Part shown: in pieces, positions 52,764 through 54,050 of the stretch
How positions within the stretch are numbered: position 1 is the first letter of the stretch
How the letters are laid out: every line of letters begins with the position of its first letter
NCBI GenBank assembly: GCA_964444795.1
Contig: CAYUIQ010000023.1
Coordinates: 1-54,050 of the forward strand
Source of the DNA: JABMRP01 sp964444795
GTDB lineage: Bacteria > Planctomycetota > Planctomycetia > Pirellulales > Thermoguttaceae
Direction: 5' to 3'
Length of the DNA: 54,050 nucleotides
Made by a program: the position numbers and the translations under genes
Notes under the pieces: generated by a model
The model's input: the letters and a program-made list of their open reading frames with translations, nothing else
Database searches by the model: none
What the model was told of the DNA's origin: nothing

Positions 52764-52891
52764 GTACGATGGCCCTCCGAGGCCGTCGAGCGCCGTTGAG
52801 TACGATGGACTTCCCAGCCCGTCGGCTTTCCCTTATCGGCGGGCTGGGAAGCCCATCGTACAACAGCGACGGCCTCGGAGGGCCATCGTAC
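52764..52891. repeat. Nested double inverted repeat (REP-like)
   Basis: The outer arms 52764-52787 and 52868-52891 are a perfect 24-bp inverted repeat (GTACGATGGCCCTCCGAGG...). The inner arms 52800-52821 and 52840-52861 match with one mismatch (GTACGATGGACTTCCCAGCC...). All four arms start with GTACGATGG. The element is 38 bases past the phosphatase stop and 7 bases from the galM stop, so it lies between convergent genes and may limit read-through on both strands. Confidence 0.9.
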
Positions 52892-52897
52892 AATGCG

Positions 52898-53941
52898 TCA
52901 CTCCTCGACCATAAACTTATGCACGGTCAGCTCGCGAAACGTCTCGCCGGGGCGCAATACGGTCGAGGGAAAATCGGGCTGGTTGGGTGAATCGGGGAAA
53001 TGTTGCGTTTCCAGGCAGAACGCGTGGTGCGGCCCGCAGGGCACGCCGGCGACCTTCGTGTCCGGTCCCAGGAAGTTGGCCGTGTAAAACTGCACGCCCG
53101 GCTGCGTGGTATGAACCTCCATCACCCGTCCGCTGGAAGGATCCGCCACGCGCGACGCCAGGGCCAGCTCCTCGCCTCCGGATCCATTCACGACGTAGCA
53201 GTGATCGTAACCGCCTTCCACTTGATCGATCCGCGAGCCGATCGCCTTCGGTTGGATAAAGTCCATGGGCGTGCCTTCGACCGCTCTCAACTCGCCAAGC
53301 GGGATGAGCGTATCGTCGACCGGCAGATAGCGGTCGGCGTTGAGCGTCAGGCGGTGACCGAGTACGTCGCCCGATCCGGCGCTGGCGAGGTTCCAGTAGG
53401 CATGGTTGGTGAGGTTCAAGTGGGTCGGCTTGTCGGTCGTGGCCGTGTACTCGATCCGCAGTTCGTTCCCGGCGCTCACGCGGTAAGTGACCGCGGCGGT
53501 GAGTGTGCCGGGGTATCCCTCGTCGCCGTCGGGACTAACCAGCGTGAAGGTTACGCCGGGTGGGCCGTCGTCCGTGGTCGGCTCGGCTTCCCAGAGGAAC
53601 TTGTCGAACCCGATCTCGCCGCCGTGCAGGTGACTGGGCCCGTTGTTGGTGGCCAAGGTGTACTCGGCCCCGTCGAGCGTGAACTTCCCCCGGGCGATGC
53701 GATTGGCGTAACGCCCGCAAACCGGCCCGAAGAACGGATGCCCGGTGAGATAGTCGTCCAGCGTGTCGAGGTACAGGGTCACCACGGCCCGCTTGCCGTC
53801 GCGGTCGGGCGTCTCGACTTCCGTCAACATGGCCCCGTAGGCCGTGACCTTGGCCACCAGCCCATTGCCGCTGGCGAGGATGTAGCGATCGACCGGGCGA
53901 CCGTCGGGCATGGTACCGAACGGTTCGATGGTAAGACTCAT
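52898..53941 (-). CDS. galM: Aldose 1-epimerase (galactose mutarotase)
   Basis: A 347-residue cytoplasmic enzyme. Key motifs are GPVCGRYANRIARGKF (substrate loop), LHGGEIGFDKFLW, NLTNHAYWNL and the C-terminal FCLETQHFPDSPNQP with the catalytic Glu. It interconverts alpha and beta anomers of glucose or galactose. The start at 53941 has AAGGAG 10 bases upstream; reading back to 53998 adds only a Ser/Arg-rich stretch. No other sugar genes lie in the window. Confidence 0.93.
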   Translation of the reverse strand: MSLTIEPFGTMPDGRPVDRYILASGNGLVAKVTAYGAMLTEVETPDRDGKRAVVTLYLDTLDDYLTGHPFFGPVCGRYANRIARGKFTLDGAEYTLATNNGPSHLHGGEIGFDKFLWEAEPTTDDGPPGVTFTLVSPDGDEGYPGTLTAAVTYRVSAGNELRIEYTATTDKPTHLNLTNHAYWNLASAGSGDVLGHRLTLNADRYLPVDDTLIPLGELRAVEGTPMDFIQPKAIGSRIDQVEGGYDHCYVVNGSGGEELALASRVADPSSGRVMEVHTTQPGVQFYTANFLGPDTKVAGVPCGPHHAFCLETQHFPDSPNQPDFPSTVLRPGETFRELTVHKFMVEE

Positions 53942-54041
53942 TTTCGTCGTGCTCCTTGCCGTGGATGAATCGATGCGTCGTGCAGTGACGCGTGTCATTA
54001 TGAAGGGTGCCGTGCGGCGGGTCTAGGCCTTATCTCAAGAC

Positions 54042-54050
54042 CCGTACGAT
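54042..54050. repeat. Start of another GTACGAT REP-like copy at the window edge
   Basis: The last bases, CCCGTACGAT, match the left border of the element at 52761-52770. The rest lies outside the window. Confidence 0.5.

Overview
The window looks like a chromosomal segment of a planctomycete, probably in or near the Pirellulales. The clues are high-GC coding, a DUF1559 pseudopilin-type protein, PEP-CTERM-like sorting tails, an SHD1 domain on a secreted M23 peptidase, an HzsA-like multihaem protein carrying a LamG domain, and a giant secreted protein whose N-terminus has a variant LEPR-XLL motif (LEERRLLA). This placement rests on recalled family distribution; no search was run.

Layout. 1-2.5 kb: REP-like hairpin, M23 peptidase (-), divergent PEMT-like membrane protein (+). 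2.6-3.7 kb: DUF1559 pseudopilin-like protein. 3.7-11.4 kb: a minus-strand block in transcription order GH38-like protein, cmk, plsC, rpsA, then, beyond an intrinsic terminator, a primary-type sigma factor. 11.7-22.7 kb: a plus-strand type IV pilus/type II secretion-like cluster: a PilM protein fused to a PilN-like segment, two large single-pass proteins that may stand for PilO/PilP, and a secretin with its own promoter and a strong bidirectional terminator. 22.8-23.4 kb: ECF sigma factor (-). 24.4-32.4 kb: a 2,668-residue cadherin-like/tandem-95 repeat protein with nested domains.

32.4-36 kb is an accessory patch. It holds a 290-bp duplicate of the 3' end of the cytochrome gene, an imperfect inverted repeat, a TPR lipoprotein, three small proteins in AT-richer DNA and two scraps of PEP-CTERM genes. 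35.9-38.9 kb: LamG/beta-propeller/cytochrome c protein (-). 39.1 kb: tRNA-Arg(TCT), followed by about 2 kb of small genes and phage/plasmid-like remnants. 41.5-43.1 kb: PEP-CTERM-like protein with a near-consensus promoter. 43.1-46.4 kb: minus-strand group of a UroD-like methyltransferase, a previously easy-to-miss 56-residue protein, a corrinoid protein and a DUF1573 protein. 46.5-48.8 kb: TrpG/PabA amidotransferase, EamA transporter and HD-domain protein (-). 49.3-52.7 kb: lactate permease and PhoD-like phosphatase (+). 52.7 kb: a nested REP-like structure whose signature begins again at the window edge. 52.9-53.9 kb: aldose 1-epimerase (-).

Functionally the window combines housekeeping (cmk-plsC-rpsA, sigma factor, tRNA), an envelope-spanning pilus or secretion machine, several large exported surface proteins, and a one-carbon corrinoid module. 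No CRISPR array, rRNA or intact transposase was seen.
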